From positions 1-10,239 of the forward strand of contig URWB01000090.1 in assembly GCA_900551415.1 (NCBI GenBank): a stretch of DNA of 10,239 bases, in the 5' to 3' direction. The DNA is from an uncultured Eubacteriales bacterium (GTDB lineage: Bacteria; Bacillota; Clostridia; Peptostreptococcales; Anaerovoracaceae). The notes under the pieces were generated by a model. It saw only the letters and a list, made by a program, of their open reading frames with translations. It had not been told where the DNA came from and searched no databases. Numbering within the stretch: the first letter of the stretch is position 1; the number at the start of each line of letters is the position of its first letter. The translations under genes and the position numbers were made by a program. Of this stretch, positions 1 to 7,033 are shown one piece after another.

Positions 1-987
1 CTCCTGCTTTCCACCCCGCAGGAACGCGCGGAAAAAGGGTTTCATGAGATTTACCTGCATAATGGCATACGCGTTACCATTTACGCGGGAGAACGCACCA
101 AGCCGGAGCAGGATATCATGGTATTCCGTAAATACCTGCTCAAGGAGCTTACCTTAGAGAATTTGGCGGAGTTGGGAACGATTCCTAAGGAAGCGATCCC
201 ACTGTTTCGCGGCATGATTCGTGTCGGTTTTAATATTTTAATCGGCGGACCGGTGCGCAGCGGCAAGACGACTTTTTTGCAAATCTGGCAGAAAGAAGAA
301 GACCCGCGCCTGGAGGGACTGGCAATCTCGACCGATCCGGAAACACCATGGCATGTGTTGATGCCGGAAGCGCCGATCATGCAGATTGTCGCGGACGGAG
401 AAAACGAGTTGGAAGCCTTGACAAAGTCCCTGCTGCGCGGCGATAACGATTACGTACTGCTTGAAGAAATGCGAGACGCGGCAGCTTATCGTCTGGCTTT
501 GGAAATCACATCTATCGGTACGCGCCGCTGCAAATGCACGATTCATACGCAGGATCCGATAGGACTGCCTTACCGGATGGCGACCAGAATCTGCAGCCGT
601 TACGGGGGCAGCGAACAAAATCTGATTCGACAAATCTGCAAGAATTTTCATTATCTGTTCGAGTTCGCGCAGGAGGAGGCGGATCGTTCCAAAAAAAAGC
701 TGAGGCAGATTGTGGAATACTGCAGCGAGCCGGAGAGTGGGCGTATCGCGATTCATACCATCTGTCAATATGACCCGCGAACGGAAAGATGGAATTGGAA
801 CGCGCATTTTGGGGAGGATAAGAAGAAAATAGGACTGTTATATCCAAAGGAGGTAGAAGAGATGCAGATCAAACTCAAGGAACTCGCGGCACGCAATCCG
901 CTGATGGGAAAATCGACCGTTTATCCGCGCTATTTTGAAGGTAATCGCACGGAGCACGCGCCGGAGAAAGGGCAGGTGCAGTCATGA
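1..987 (+). CDS. CpaF/TadA-like secretion or pilus ATPase, 5' end outside window
   Basis: The frame is open from base 1, so this is the last 328 residues of a longer protein. CpaF/TadA family members are usually about 400-480 residues. These ATPases form a cytoplasmic hexamer that powers pilus assembly or type II/IV secretion. A P-loop GGPVRSGKTT lies at fragment residues 82-91 and a Walker B-like stretch YVLLEEMRD at 151-159. A CTIHTQDP segment matches the family's conserved His box. An internal ATG at 118 is not the true start, because coding clearly continues upstream of it. The stop overlaps the next start by 4 nt (ATGA), and the next two products are TadB- and TadC-like, which supports a Tad-type machine. 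The C-terminal third is divergent. Family assignment is confident; the substrate is unknown. Confidence 0.88.
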   Translation, partial: LLLSTPQERAEKGFHEIYLHNGIRVTIYAGERTKPEQDIMVFRKYLLKELTLENLAELGTIPKEAIPLFRGMIRVGFNILIGGPVRSGKTTFLQIWQKEEDPRLEGLAISTDPETPWHVLMPEAPIMQIVADGENELEALTKSLLRGDNDYVLLEEMRDAAAYRLALEITSIGTRRCKCTIHTQDPIGLPYRMATRICSRYGGSEQNLIRQICKNFHYLFEFAQEEADRSKKKLRQIVEYCSEPESGRIAIHTICQYDPRTERWNWNAHFGEDKKKIGLLYPKEVEEMQIKLKELAARNPLMGKSTVYPRYFEGNRTEHAPEKGQVQS

Positions 988-1952
988 CAGAGGGCTGTCT
1001 GCTTTTGCTTCTTGCCGCGGGAATTTTGACCTTGTTCTGGGAGGAGGCGATTGAAATCGCATGCGCGCTGCATGCGGCTCTCACGGCATGGTATGAGAGT
1101 CTGCAGCGCATGGAGGTGATCGAGGAGGAGAGCGGTCTTACGGGAAAAGGCAAGGAAGATCTTCTCTCTCATCATCTTAAGACACTGCTCCAGCTGACGT
1201 TGGGAATCGGCAGTGAAAGAGGATTGAAGGCTTTTTTAGTGCTTTGCGGGGTCTGCGGCGGACTTGTGATTTTGTTGCTGGGTCATCGGATCTCATTAAA
1301 TCTGACCTTGGAAGCGATGCTGCTGGTAATGCTGCTGCCTTATGCCGGACTGCGGCTGATCCTGCAGCGAAAGCGAGCCGCGGCCTCCAGAGAGGGTGAA
1401 ATTTTATTGACGGAACTGTTGGAAAACTATAAAATCTGCTATTTGAATATGCGGCGAGCCATCGAGGTGTCGGCGCGAACAATGAAGGAAGCACCGCACG
1501 CAAAGCGGCTGCTTTTTTCTTTATCCAAAGGTTTGAATCGCGGCAGCACCGATGTCGAAACCGCAAGATTGTTGGAGGAATTTCGTCTTTCCCTGCAAAC
1601 CTCATGGGGCAATATCCTGGCGGCTAATCTATGGTTTGCTTTGACGACGGGAACGGAAATTACCGCCGCGCTGCAGGATCTGGCTGATACGATGCTGCAG
1701 GCGCGAAAGATCGATGAATACGCCGGACGTGAAAACCACGAAGCGGCAATGATCCTGCGCTATCTGGCGCCGCTGTGCTACGCGCTGACGGTCATCGGCG
1801 CCATCTTCTACTTTCGCTTGACACCGCGGCAGTTTTTTTACTATCAATTTCAGACCCAAACCGGATTGAGCTGGTTTGTAATTTCTCTCATGTTGTATGT
1901 CGGCGGACTTTTGATATACGGATTTATCAGCCGCGGCAGGCTGGATCTGTAA
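984..1952 (+). CDS. TadB-like (GspF domain) inner-membrane platform protein
   Basis: This 322-residue membrane protein starts at an ATG overlapping the stop of the ATPase gene, so the two are probably translationally coupled. Hydrophobic segments lie at about residues 4-18, 82-100, 108-127, 257-278 and 295-314. A soluble, mostly helical region spans about 128-255 and ends near a charged stretch before the C-terminal membrane pair. This layout matches TadB-type proteins, which carry one GspF-like domain between membrane segments and seat the assembly ATPase at the membrane. Its position directly after a CpaF-like gene fits that role. Sequence motifs in this family are weak, so the call rests on topology, length and gene order. 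Confidence in a platform role is good; naming it TadB rather than another GspF relative is inference. Confidence 0.72.
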   Translation: MTEGCLLLLLAAGILTLFWEEAIEIACALHAALTAWYESLQRMEVIEEESGLTGKGKEDLLSHHLKTLLQLTLGIGSERGLKAFLVLCGVCGGLVILLLGHRISLNLTLEAMLLVMLLPYAGLRLILQRKRAAASREGEILLTELLENYKICYLNMRRAIEVSARTMKEAPHAKRLLFSLSKGLNRGSTDVETARLLEEFRLSLQTSWGNILAANLWFALTTGTEITAALQDLADTMLQARKIDEYAGRENHEAAMILRYLAPLCYALTVIGAIFYFRLTPRQFFYYQFQTQTGLSWFVISLMLYVGGLLIYGFISRGRLDL

Positions 1953-1965
1953 AGGAGGAATCATA

Positions 1966-2508
1966 ATGAAAGGAAAAGCAGGACTGCGGCGCGCGAGACA
2001 GGATTTACAGCGATTGGGGATGCTTCTGCGCAGCCGTTTGCGAGGAAGCCCGGAGGGCGAGCTTTATGACAGTTGTATCATTTTGAAAAATCTGGCAATC
2101 GTGAAACAACAAAAATCTCTGTCCGCGGATGCGATTTATGAGATGTTGCTGCGGCACGCGGTCAGATTGAGACCGGCGTACGCAGGCATGCTTTCGCTGT
2201 ACCGCGGAGGGCAGGATCAGGAGGCCTTCGAGTTTTTCGCGGAGGCGGTAGGAACGAAGGCAGGCAAAAATTTTGCCTCAATTTTGTCGAAGCTTGATGA
2301 AATCAATCCCGCGGAGCTGACAACCCAGATGCGGGTGTTTCAAAATATGATGATCGAAAAGCGCGTGACCGCGGCGATGAAACGCGTGCAGAGGAACAGT
2401 CTGCTCATCACCCTGTGGTCAAGCGCGGCGATCTTTGCCATGCTGATTAATTTTACGGTCGTCGTTGTTTTCCTGCAGACGCTGGATACGCTGCAGACAC
2501 TGTTCTAA
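1966..2508 (+). CDS. Short TadC-like (GspF-related) membrane protein
   Basis: This is a 180-residue protein with a strong ribosome site (AAAGGAGG at 1951-1958, 7 nt before ATG) placed right at the stop of the TadB-like gene. It has a basic, helical N-terminal cytoplasmic part (about 1-140) and one long C-terminal hydrophobic segment (about 145-170). TadC proteins are normally around 300 residues with more membrane segments, so this is short. It could be a reduced second platform subunit that pairs with the TadB-like protein. The call relies mainly on position and topology. It could also be an unrelated single-pass accessory protein of the machine. Confidence 0.55.
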   Translation: MKGKAGLRRARQDLQRLGMLLRSRLRGSPEGELYDSCIILKNLAIVKQQKSLSADAIYEMLLRHAVRLRPAYAGMLSLYRGGQDQEAFEFFAEAVGTKAGKNFASILSKLDEINPAELTTQMRVFQNMMIEKRVTAAMKRVQRNSLLITLWSSAAIFAMLINFTVVVVFLQTLDTLQTLF

Positions 2509-2642
2509 GCGCGGCAAAAATCGTGAATGTGCTTTTGTTCGGGGGGTGATATACGGGACATGCGTAACGAAATTATTTTGATGTACATTTTGCTGACATT
2601 TCATCTCAAACATTGGGATCACAAGAAAGGTAGGAAAAGTCT

Positions 2643-2825
2643 ATGAAAAACTTAATCATTATTATCGGCACGATCTTGCTCGGTGCCTTCATTGTCAATT
2701 CACTGGTGCTGGGAGATGATCATTCACTCAAGAGCACTGCCAGCGATATCATGGAGGAAGGCACGACTGCCATCATGGACGCTGTCAATTTTGGGGGCGG
2801 ACAGAGCGGCTCCGGCGGAATGTGA
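2643..2825 (+). CDS. Small single-pass membrane protein, paralogue of the next gene (60 aa)
   Basis: I do not recognise a named family. The 60-residue product begins with a lysine and then a hydrophobic segment (about residues 4-23), followed by a short polar tail that is rich in Gly and Ser at the end. Residues 1-31 align without gaps with residues 1-31 of the next small protein, with 15 identities including ILLGA and SLKS, so the pair arose by duplication. The N-terminal anchor with an outward tail resembles a minor pilin or a membrane subunit of the pilus or secretion machine, but a classic GFxxxE prepilin cleavage motif is not visible. The ribosome site (AAGGTAGG) is moderate. The gene follows the TadC-like gene after 134 nt. 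Confidence 0.7.
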   Translation: MKNLIIIIGTILLGAFIVNSLVLGDDHSLKSTASDIMEEGTTAIMDAVNFGGGQSGSGGM

Positions 2826-2836
2826 GGTGAAGGACG

Positions 2837-2974
2837 ATGAAACAATTGTTGGTACTGATCGGCTGTATCCTTTTGGGTGCGCTGATCTTTGAGATGATGG
2901 CAGGCGACAGTCCGGACAGCCTCAAGTCGGTTTCCGGCCGCGCGATGCTCAAGACCATGGAGGTTTACGGATGA
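2837..2974 (+). CDS. Small single-pass membrane protein, second paralogue (45 aa)
   Basis: This gene is easily missed because it encodes only 45 residues. The ATG at 2837 follows a GAGGTGAAGG ribosome site, 11 nt after the previous stop, and its TGA overlaps the next ATG by 4 nt. The product has a basic start and a hydrophobic segment (about 4-22) containing GCILLGALI. A GDSPDSLKS stretch follows, and then a short tail. It aligns gap-free with the first 31 residues of the preceding protein (15 identities), but its tail is shorter and lacks the Gly/Ser end. The overlap arrangement and the paralogy make it very likely real. Function is unknown; a structural role in the pilus-like machine is inferred from context. 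Confidence 0.72.
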   Translation: MKQLLVLIGCILLGALIFEMMAGDSPDSLKSVSGRAMLKTMEVYG

Positions 2975-3435
2975 AAGATATGATGACGACAATCGCGTCC
3001 GTCTTGGTTTTGATGATGTTTTTGCTGCAATTTACCGCCAATCAGACGAGCTATACGCGCGTGATGGGGGCGGAGTACGCAGTGAGAAGCTTCAGGCAGA
3101 CTGCCGAACGCGCGCAGGAAATCAGTGAGGACGCAGTACAGGATTTAAAAACGAAGATCGCTGCCGCTCTGCGCTGCAGCGCGCGAGAGGTCACGACAGA
3201 AACGCGCGCGGACGGGGTTTATAAGGTCAGCGCGCCGGTTCGAGGCGTGATCGGACCTGCGGCCGCGCTGGGAATACGGGAAGAAGACAATTTTTTTATG
3301 TATCAAGCCGAGGGGAGGATAGGGCTGCGCGATGAAAAATCTGATGATCACACTGGGATTGGTAATCCTGATGAGCCTGCTTCTGCGCTTCCAGACGGAA
3401 CTGAACGTGAAAATCTGGAAGAACCTCAGCCTTGA
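2971..3435 (+). CDS. Membrane-anchored pseudopilin-like or TadE-like protein (154 aa)
   Basis: The start ATG overlaps the stop of the previous gene (ATGA) and has GGAGGT about 7 nt upstream. Residues 5-24 form one hydrophobic anchor. Residues about 30-70 look helical, and a mixed alpha/beta domain runs to about residue 118 (ending GRIGLR). The last 35 residues or so are acidic, Pro-rich and look disordered; they are exactly the part that overlaps the next gene in another frame. The anchor plus extracytoplasmic domain resembles TadE/TadF-type or other minor pilin-like proteins, but no family signature is certain. The tail may be a by-product of a lost stop codon near 3328. Confidence 0.72.
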   Translation: MKDMMTTIASVLVLMMFLLQFTANQTSYTRVMGAEYAVRSFRQTAERAQEISEDAVQDLKTKIAAALRCSAREVTTETRADGVYKVSAPVRGVIGPAAALGIREEDNFFMYQAEGRIGLRDEKSDDHTGIGNPDEPASALPDGTERENLEEPQP

Positions 3436-3493
3436 GCCGCTCGTGGAGACTGTAGATTTTCCAAAGCCGGAAGAGCGCGTGCCTATGCGTTAA
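3332..3493 (+). CDS. Small membrane protein overlapping the preceding gene by 104 nt (53 aa)
   Basis: An ORF of 53 codons starts at the ATG at 3332, in a different frame from the 154-aa gene that encloses its first 104 nt. A GGAGG lies at 3314-3318 (13 nt spacing) and a weaker AGGG at 3321 (7 nt spacing). The product begins MKNLMITLGLVILMSLLL, a basic-hydrophobic anchor like those of the other small proteins here, followed by a charged and Pro-containing tail ending in VPMR. Its start resembles that of the protein at 2643 (both begin MKNL). This fits a fourth small membrane component of the same operon. The overlap is unusually long, so proteomics would be needed to be certain. Confidence 0.58.
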   Translation: MKNLMITLGLVILMSLLLRFQTELNVKIWKNLSLEPLVETVDFPKPEERVPMR

Positions 3494-3529
3494 AGATTCG
3501 CCAAGAAAAGTATAAACGCAAAAAAAATC

Positions 3530-3558
3530 TTGACAAACAATCCACGCATGTGTAAAAT
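3530..3558 (+). promoter_or_regulatory. Sigma-A promoter of the riboswitch-ATPase unit
   Basis: A perfect -35 TTGACA (3530-3535) and a -10 TAAAAT (3553-3558) are separated by 17 nt. Transcription would begin around 3564-3568, exactly at the 5' arm of the riboswitch aptamer. Confidence 0.87.
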
Positions 3559-3567
3559 ATTATGCAT

Positions 3568-3663
3568 GTAAAAGGGAGTAACTGGCATCAAAAGGTGCGG
3601 TACTTGCGTCATCCCAACTGCATTCTGACAGTTCGCGAGTGTCTGAAATAGTAAGACTTTTAC
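3568..3663 (+). promoter_or_regulatory. yybP-ykoY manganese riboswitch aptamer
   Basis: The leader carries the hallmark pieces of the yybP-ykoY family: AAAGGGAGTAAC at the 5' side, GCGTCATCC in the third-stem region, and GTAAGACTTTT at the 3' side. These line up with the known Lactococcus aptamer layout (GGGGAGTAGC, CGTCA, GCAAGACCTTT). The P1 helix pairs 3568-3574 with 3657-3663. The family senses Mn2+ and usually turns on transporters. The gene downstream is a P-type cation ATPase, a well-known target class for this riboswitch. Read from motifs, without a covariance-model score. Confidence 0.9.
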
Positions 3664-3698
3664 CGTATAATTGATGTTATATGGTAGGAGTCTTTTTT
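3655..3698 (+). terminator. Riboswitch expression platform: intrinsic terminator competing with P1
   Basis: GACTTTTACC (3655-3664) pairs with GGTAGGAGTC (3683-3692), with two G-U pairs. The stem continues inward as GTATAA against TTATAT around a TTGATG loop, and six T follow (3693-3698). The 5' arm of this terminator includes the 3' arm of aptamer helix P1, so the two folds exclude each other. Mn2+ binding should hold P1 together, prevent the terminator and let transcription reach the ATPase gene (an ON switch). Confidence 0.87.
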
Positions 3699-3728
3699 GT
3701 ATGACGGCTTACCGGGAAAGGATTGGAG

Positions 3729-6380
3729 ATGCAATACTATTTAAAAAGTGTCAAAGAAGTTTTTACCGCGATCGAATCGAACGCGAAGGGCTTGACGGGG
3801 GCGGAAGCCCAGCGGAGATTGACGCGGGACGGAAAAAACAAACTCGCGGAAGCAAAGAAGGATTCGCTGCTTAAGCGTTTCCTGTCGCAGATGGCAGACC
3901 CGATGATTCTGGTGCTGATCGCGGCGGCGGCGGTGTCCGGCGTAACCTCGTTCTACGCGGGCGAAAGCTTCGCGGACGTCATCATTATCTTGGCGGTTGT
4001 TGTTATCAACGCGCTGCTCGGCATGTATCAGGAAAGCAAGGCGGAAAAGGCCATTGAGGCGCTGCAGGAGATGGCGGCGGCAACCAGCAGGGTTTTGCGC
4101 GACGGTAGAATCGAACAGGTAAAAAGTGAAGAATTGGTCGTCGGGGATGTCGTGCTTTTGGAAGCAGGTGACGCGGTTCCGGCAGACGGACGCATCATCG
4201 AATGCGCCAGCATGAAGATTGAAGAGGCGGCTTTGACCGGAGAGAGTGTGCCGGTAACGAAAACCACCGATGTTTTATACGCGGGAGAGGCAAAAGACGT
4301 CCCGCTCGGTGACCGCAAGAACATGGTCTATATGGGCAGCACGGTCGTATACGGCAGGGGCGCGGCAGTGATTTGCGCGACCGGTATGGATACCGAAATG
4401 GGTAAGATCGCGGACGCGCTGGCACAGGCGCAGGAAGGTAAAACGCCTCTGCAGATCAAGCTGACACAGCTCAGCAAGATTTTGACGGTGCTGGTGCTGG
4501 CTATCTGCGTCATCATTTTCGCCGTCAGCCTTTTACGTGCGGGCAGTTTGGACGGAAAGGTACTTTTGGATACCTTCATGATTGCGGTCAGTCTGGCTGT
4601 TGCGGCGATTCCGGAAGGTTTGGCTGCGGTTGTGACCATCGTGCTTTCGATCGGCGTGACCAATATGAGCAAGCAGAATGCGATCATCCGTAAACTGACG
4701 GCGGTTGAAACGCTCGGCTGCGCGCAGATTATCTGCTCTGACAAGACCGGTACTCTGACACAGAACAAAATGACGGTTGTCGATGCTTACGGCGATGATC
4801 AAGCATTGCTCGCATCCGCGATGGCACTTTGCAGCGACGCGCGGATTGAGGAAGGCAGCGATTCTGCGATCGGGGAACCGACGGAATGCGCGCTGGTCAA
4901 TTACGCGCATCAGCTTGGTATGGAAAAACAGGCTCTGGAGATGGCGCTGCCGCGTATCGGCGAGGTGCCGTTTGACAGCGGCCGTAAGATGATGTCAACG
5001 CTGCACGAGGATAAAGACGAATTAAAGATCCTTCAATATACAAAGGGAGCGCCGGATGAGGTGCTAAAAAAATGCACGAAGATCTGGAGAGATGGACAGG
5101 CTGTGCCGATGACCGACGCGGATCGCGCGAACATCGCGGCAGCCAATAAGCAAATGGCGGATCGCGCGCTGCGTGTATTGATGGCGGCGATGCGAATTTA
5201 CGATGAGATGCCGACAGAGCTGACGCCGGAGGCGGTGGAGCAGGATCTTTGCTTCATCGGTCTGGAGGGCATGATCGACCCGGTAAGGCCGGAGGTCAAA
5301 GCCGCGATAGCCAAATGCAATGAGGCAGGCATCCGCCCGATTATGATTACAGGAGACCACATCGATACGGCATCGGCTATCGGCAGGGAGTTAGGAATTT
5401 TAGATGATACCCACCATGCCATTACCGGCGCGATGCTCAACGAGATGGATGACGAGCAATTTGAAAAAGAAATTGAGCATATCAGCGTTTACGCGCGTGT
5501 ACAGCCGGAACACAAGGTGCGCATCGTCAACATGTGGAAAAAGAAGGGCTATGTCACAGCCATGACCGGAGACGGCGTTAACGATGCGCCTAGCATCAAA
5601 TCCGCGGATATCGGTGTCGGTATGGGAATCACCGGAACCGATGTGACCAAGAATGTCGCGGACATGGTATTGGCAGATGACAACTTCGCGACTATCGTTG
5701 GAGCGGTTGCCGAGGGGCGCCGTATCTACGACAATATCCGCAAGTCGATCCAGTTCCTGCTGGCATCGAACATGAGTGAGGTGCTGAGTATTTTCGCGGC
5801 AACGATGCTGGGCTTCGTCATTCTGCAGCCGGTACATCTTCTGTGGATCAATCTGATTACAGACTGCTTCCCTGCGCTGGCGCTCGGCATGGAACGTCCG
5901 GAAGCGGATATCATGCAGAGAAAACCGCGTAAGACCGACGACGGCATTTTCGCCGGAGGCTTAGGTATTGACATGCTCTATCAGGGTGTCATCTTAGCAG
6001 GACTCACGCTTACGGCGTACTTTATCGGTCACTATATCGAGGCAGGTGTCTGGGAAATTACGACCAGTCCGGATGGAACGACCATGGCATTCCTGACCTT
6101 GTCGATGGCAGAGATTTTCCATAGCTTCAACATGCGCTCGCAGAGAGACAGTCTGCTGCATATGAAATACATGAACCCGGCGCTGATCTGGTCCTCGATC
6201 GCCAGCTTCGCGGCGACGACCCTGGTTATCTATGTGCCGTTCCTCGCAGACGCGTTTGAGTTTGAGCATATCAGCTTGACGGAATACGCAATCGCGCTCG
6301 GCTTGGCGTTCTTAGTCATTCCGATTGTGGAGATCATCAAGTTCTTCCAACGCAAAGCAACTGCAGCAAACGCGAGATAG
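3729..6380 (+). CDS. P-type Ca2+/Mn2+-transporting ATPase (P2A, SERCA-like)
   Basis: This 883-residue membrane pump uses ATP to export divalent cations. All P-type hallmarks are present: TGES at 170-173, the phosphorylated Asp in DKTGTLT at D338, KGAPDE starting at K439, and TGDGVNDAP starting at T613. Cation-site residues known from SERCA also have counterparts: E296 (PEGL), N681 and E684, N708, T711 and D712 (NLITD), and E795. Both Ca2+ sites therefore look complete. I chose the ATG at 3729, which has AAAGGA 6 nt upstream; a TTG at 3723 in the same frame abuts that site and is unlikely. A Mn2+ riboswitch controls the gene, so Mn2+ export is the likely main job, as for similar streptococcal and lactococcal pumps. 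Ca2+ transport is possible too. The gene is full length and stands alone between its own promoter and terminator. Confidence 0.94.
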   Translation: MQYYLKSVKEVFTAIESNAKGLTGAEAQRRLTRDGKNKLAEAKKDSLLKRFLSQMADPMILVLIAAAAVSGVTSFYAGESFADVIIILAVVVINALLGMYQESKAEKAIEALQEMAAATSRVLRDGRIEQVKSEELVVGDVVLLEAGDAVPADGRIIECASMKIEEAALTGESVPVTKTTDVLYAGEAKDVPLGDRKNMVYMGSTVVYGRGAAVICATGMDTEMGKIADALAQAQEGKTPLQIKLTQLSKILTVLVLAICVIIFAVSLLRAGSLDGKVLLDTFMIAVSLAVAAIPEGLAAVVTIVLSIGVTNMSKQNAIIRKLTAVETLGCAQIICSDKTGTLTQNKMTVVDAYGDDQALLASAMALCSDARIEEGSDSAIGEPTECALVNYAHQLGMEKQALEMALPRIGEVPFDSGRKMMSTLHEDKDELKILQYTKGAPDEVLKKCTKIWRDGQAVPMTDADRANIAAANKQMADRALRVLMAAMRIYDEMPTELTPEAVEQDLCFIGLEGMIDPVRPEVKAAIAKCNEAGIRPIMITGDHIDTASAIGRELGILDDTHHAITGAMLNEMDDEQFEKEIEHISVYARVQPEHKVRIVNMWKKKGYVTAMTGDGVNDAPSIKSADIGVGMGITGTDVTKNVADMVLADDNFATIVGAVAEGRRIYDNIRKSIQFLLASNMSEVLSIFAATMLGFVILQPVHLLWINLITDCFPALALGMERPEADIMQRKPRKTDDGIFAGGLGIDMLYQGVILAGLTLTAYFIGHYIEAGVWEITTSPDGTTMAFLTLSMAEIFHSFNMRSQRDSLLHMKYMNPALIWSSIASFAATTLVIYVPFLADAFEFEHISLTEYAIALGLAFLVIPIVEIIKFFQRKATAANAR

Positions 6381-6439
6381 CACGCGCGAATGCAGTAAAA
6401 AACACATAATAATCAAGTTCCAAAAAAGAAAATCATACC

Positions 6440-6497
6440 AAATCCCGTGACAGGCGGTCGGATCACATACCGATTGCCGACGCGGGATTTGCTTTTT
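6440..6497 (+). terminator. Intrinsic terminator after the ATPase gene
   Basis: A long hairpin pairs AAATCCCGT (6440-6448) with GCGGGATTT (6482-6490), and inside it GGCGGTCGG with CCGATTGCC. A T-rich run (GCTTTTT) follows. It lies 60 nt after the ATPase stop. Confidence 0.9.
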
Positions 6498-6651
6498 GCG
6501 CAGATTTTAGTTGAATGATACGTGTTAAATGTGTCTAATAAAAGGGAATACTGGGATGAGAAAAAACTGACAAGTAAGCATATCGAAAAACAGAGGCGCT
6601 TTTTCTTTGACCGTTTTCCTTATAAAGGGAAATTATTTTTTTATTATGCAT

Positions 6652-6676
6652 GGAAATATCGCTGTGCGATATTTCC
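6652..6676. repeat. Perfect 11-bp inverted repeat with 3-nt loop
   Basis: GGAAATATCGC and GCGATATTTCC flank TGT. No T tract follows on either strand, so it is not an obvious terminator. It could be a protein-binding operator, or a hairpin end or internal part of a repeat element. Confidence 0.75.
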
Positions 6677-6727
6677 GGAATCAAGACAAAAGCACCTTGC
6701 GAAGCAGCGCTCATGAGTGAACACCAT

Positions 6728-6762
6728 GTGCGCGTAGAAATCTCAGATTTCGTTATGCGCAC
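6728..6762. repeat. Strong two-part hairpin
   Basis: GTGCGCGTA pairs with TATGCGCAC (one G-T pair). After a small bulge, GAAATC pairs with GATTTC around a TCA loop. No T tract follows, so a role as a terminator is unlikely. It resembles the stem-loops found in non-coding interspersed repeats. Confidence 0.7.
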
Positions 6763-6830
6763 TTTCATCCTAAATTCCGCACTGTTTTTTTCAGCAGGTC
6801 TTTCAAGTGACGGGAACAAATCGAGTATCT

Positions 6831-6892
6831 TGCGCAGCCACTGCGCAAATCCGAAAAGGATTGCAATTCCAAGGTGCATCGACTTCCGAAAA
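6831..6892. repeat. 62-bp direct repeat, copy 1
   Basis: It matches 7277-7338 at 59 of 62 positions with no gaps. It starts with a small palindrome (TGCGCAG, CCA, CTGCGCA), and contains TCCGAAAAGGA and the palindrome ATTGCAAT. It lies upstream of the toxin promoter, so the two copies bracket the toxin-antitoxin locus. Confidence 0.93.
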
Positions 6893-6940
6893 GAGTTTGG
6901 TTCCAAGAAGCTTTGAGAAGCTGCGCGAAAGAAAAGAGGC

Positions 6941-6969
6941 TTGTCGGTAAGAAAAAAATAATGTAGAAT
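6941..6969 (+). promoter_or_regulatory. Promoter of the toxin mRNA
   Basis: The -35 TTGTCG (6941-6946) and -10 TAGAAT (6964-6969) are separated by 17 nt. The transcript would start near 6975 and leave a leader of about 60 nt before the toxin ATG. Confidence 0.68.
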
Positions 6970-7033
6970 AGAGATAAGGATTACCTGCTAGGCGGTTTGG
7001 TCCCCTTTATTTACATAGAGGGGAGGTGGTACT

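Larger units (their letters stand above)
6498..6940. other. AT-rich intergenic stretch without a convincing gene
   Basis: Open frames on both strands here lack ribosome sites and show no recognisable protein family, so I call no gene. What the stretch holds is structure: two strong inverted repeats (6652-6676 and 6728-6762) and the first copy of a 62-bp direct repeat (6831-6892). The low GC content and short-period structure contrast with the flanking genes, which suggests an accessory or repeat-derived insertion zone. Confidence 0.6.

Noticed and set aside
3493..3529. Possible terminator for the pilus operon
   Set aside because: Only a 6-bp AAGATT/AATCTT inverted repeat with a 26-nt loop and no T tract is present. 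The operon may read through to the riboswitch terminator.
3723..3728. TTG start for the ATPase two codons upstream
   Set aside because: The AAAGGA ribosome site ends directly at this TTG, leaving no spacing. The ATG at 3729 has the proper 6-nt gap.
3671..3874. 67-codon frame overlapping the start of the ATPase gene
   Set aside because: It begins inside the riboswitch terminator and lies out of frame over the well-supported ATPase N-terminus.
6522..6716. 64-codon plus-strand frame after the ATPase terminator
   Set aside because: It has a GTG start, no ribosome site and a low-complexity, charged product with no known pattern, and it runs through the 11-bp inverted repeat.
6535..6916. Frames on both strands over the first 62-bp repeat (plus 88 aa, minus 123 aa)
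   Set aside because: Both strands stay open and the similar peptide from copy 2 simply follows from the DNA repeat. No ribosome sites are seen, so this is probably non-coding repeat DNA.
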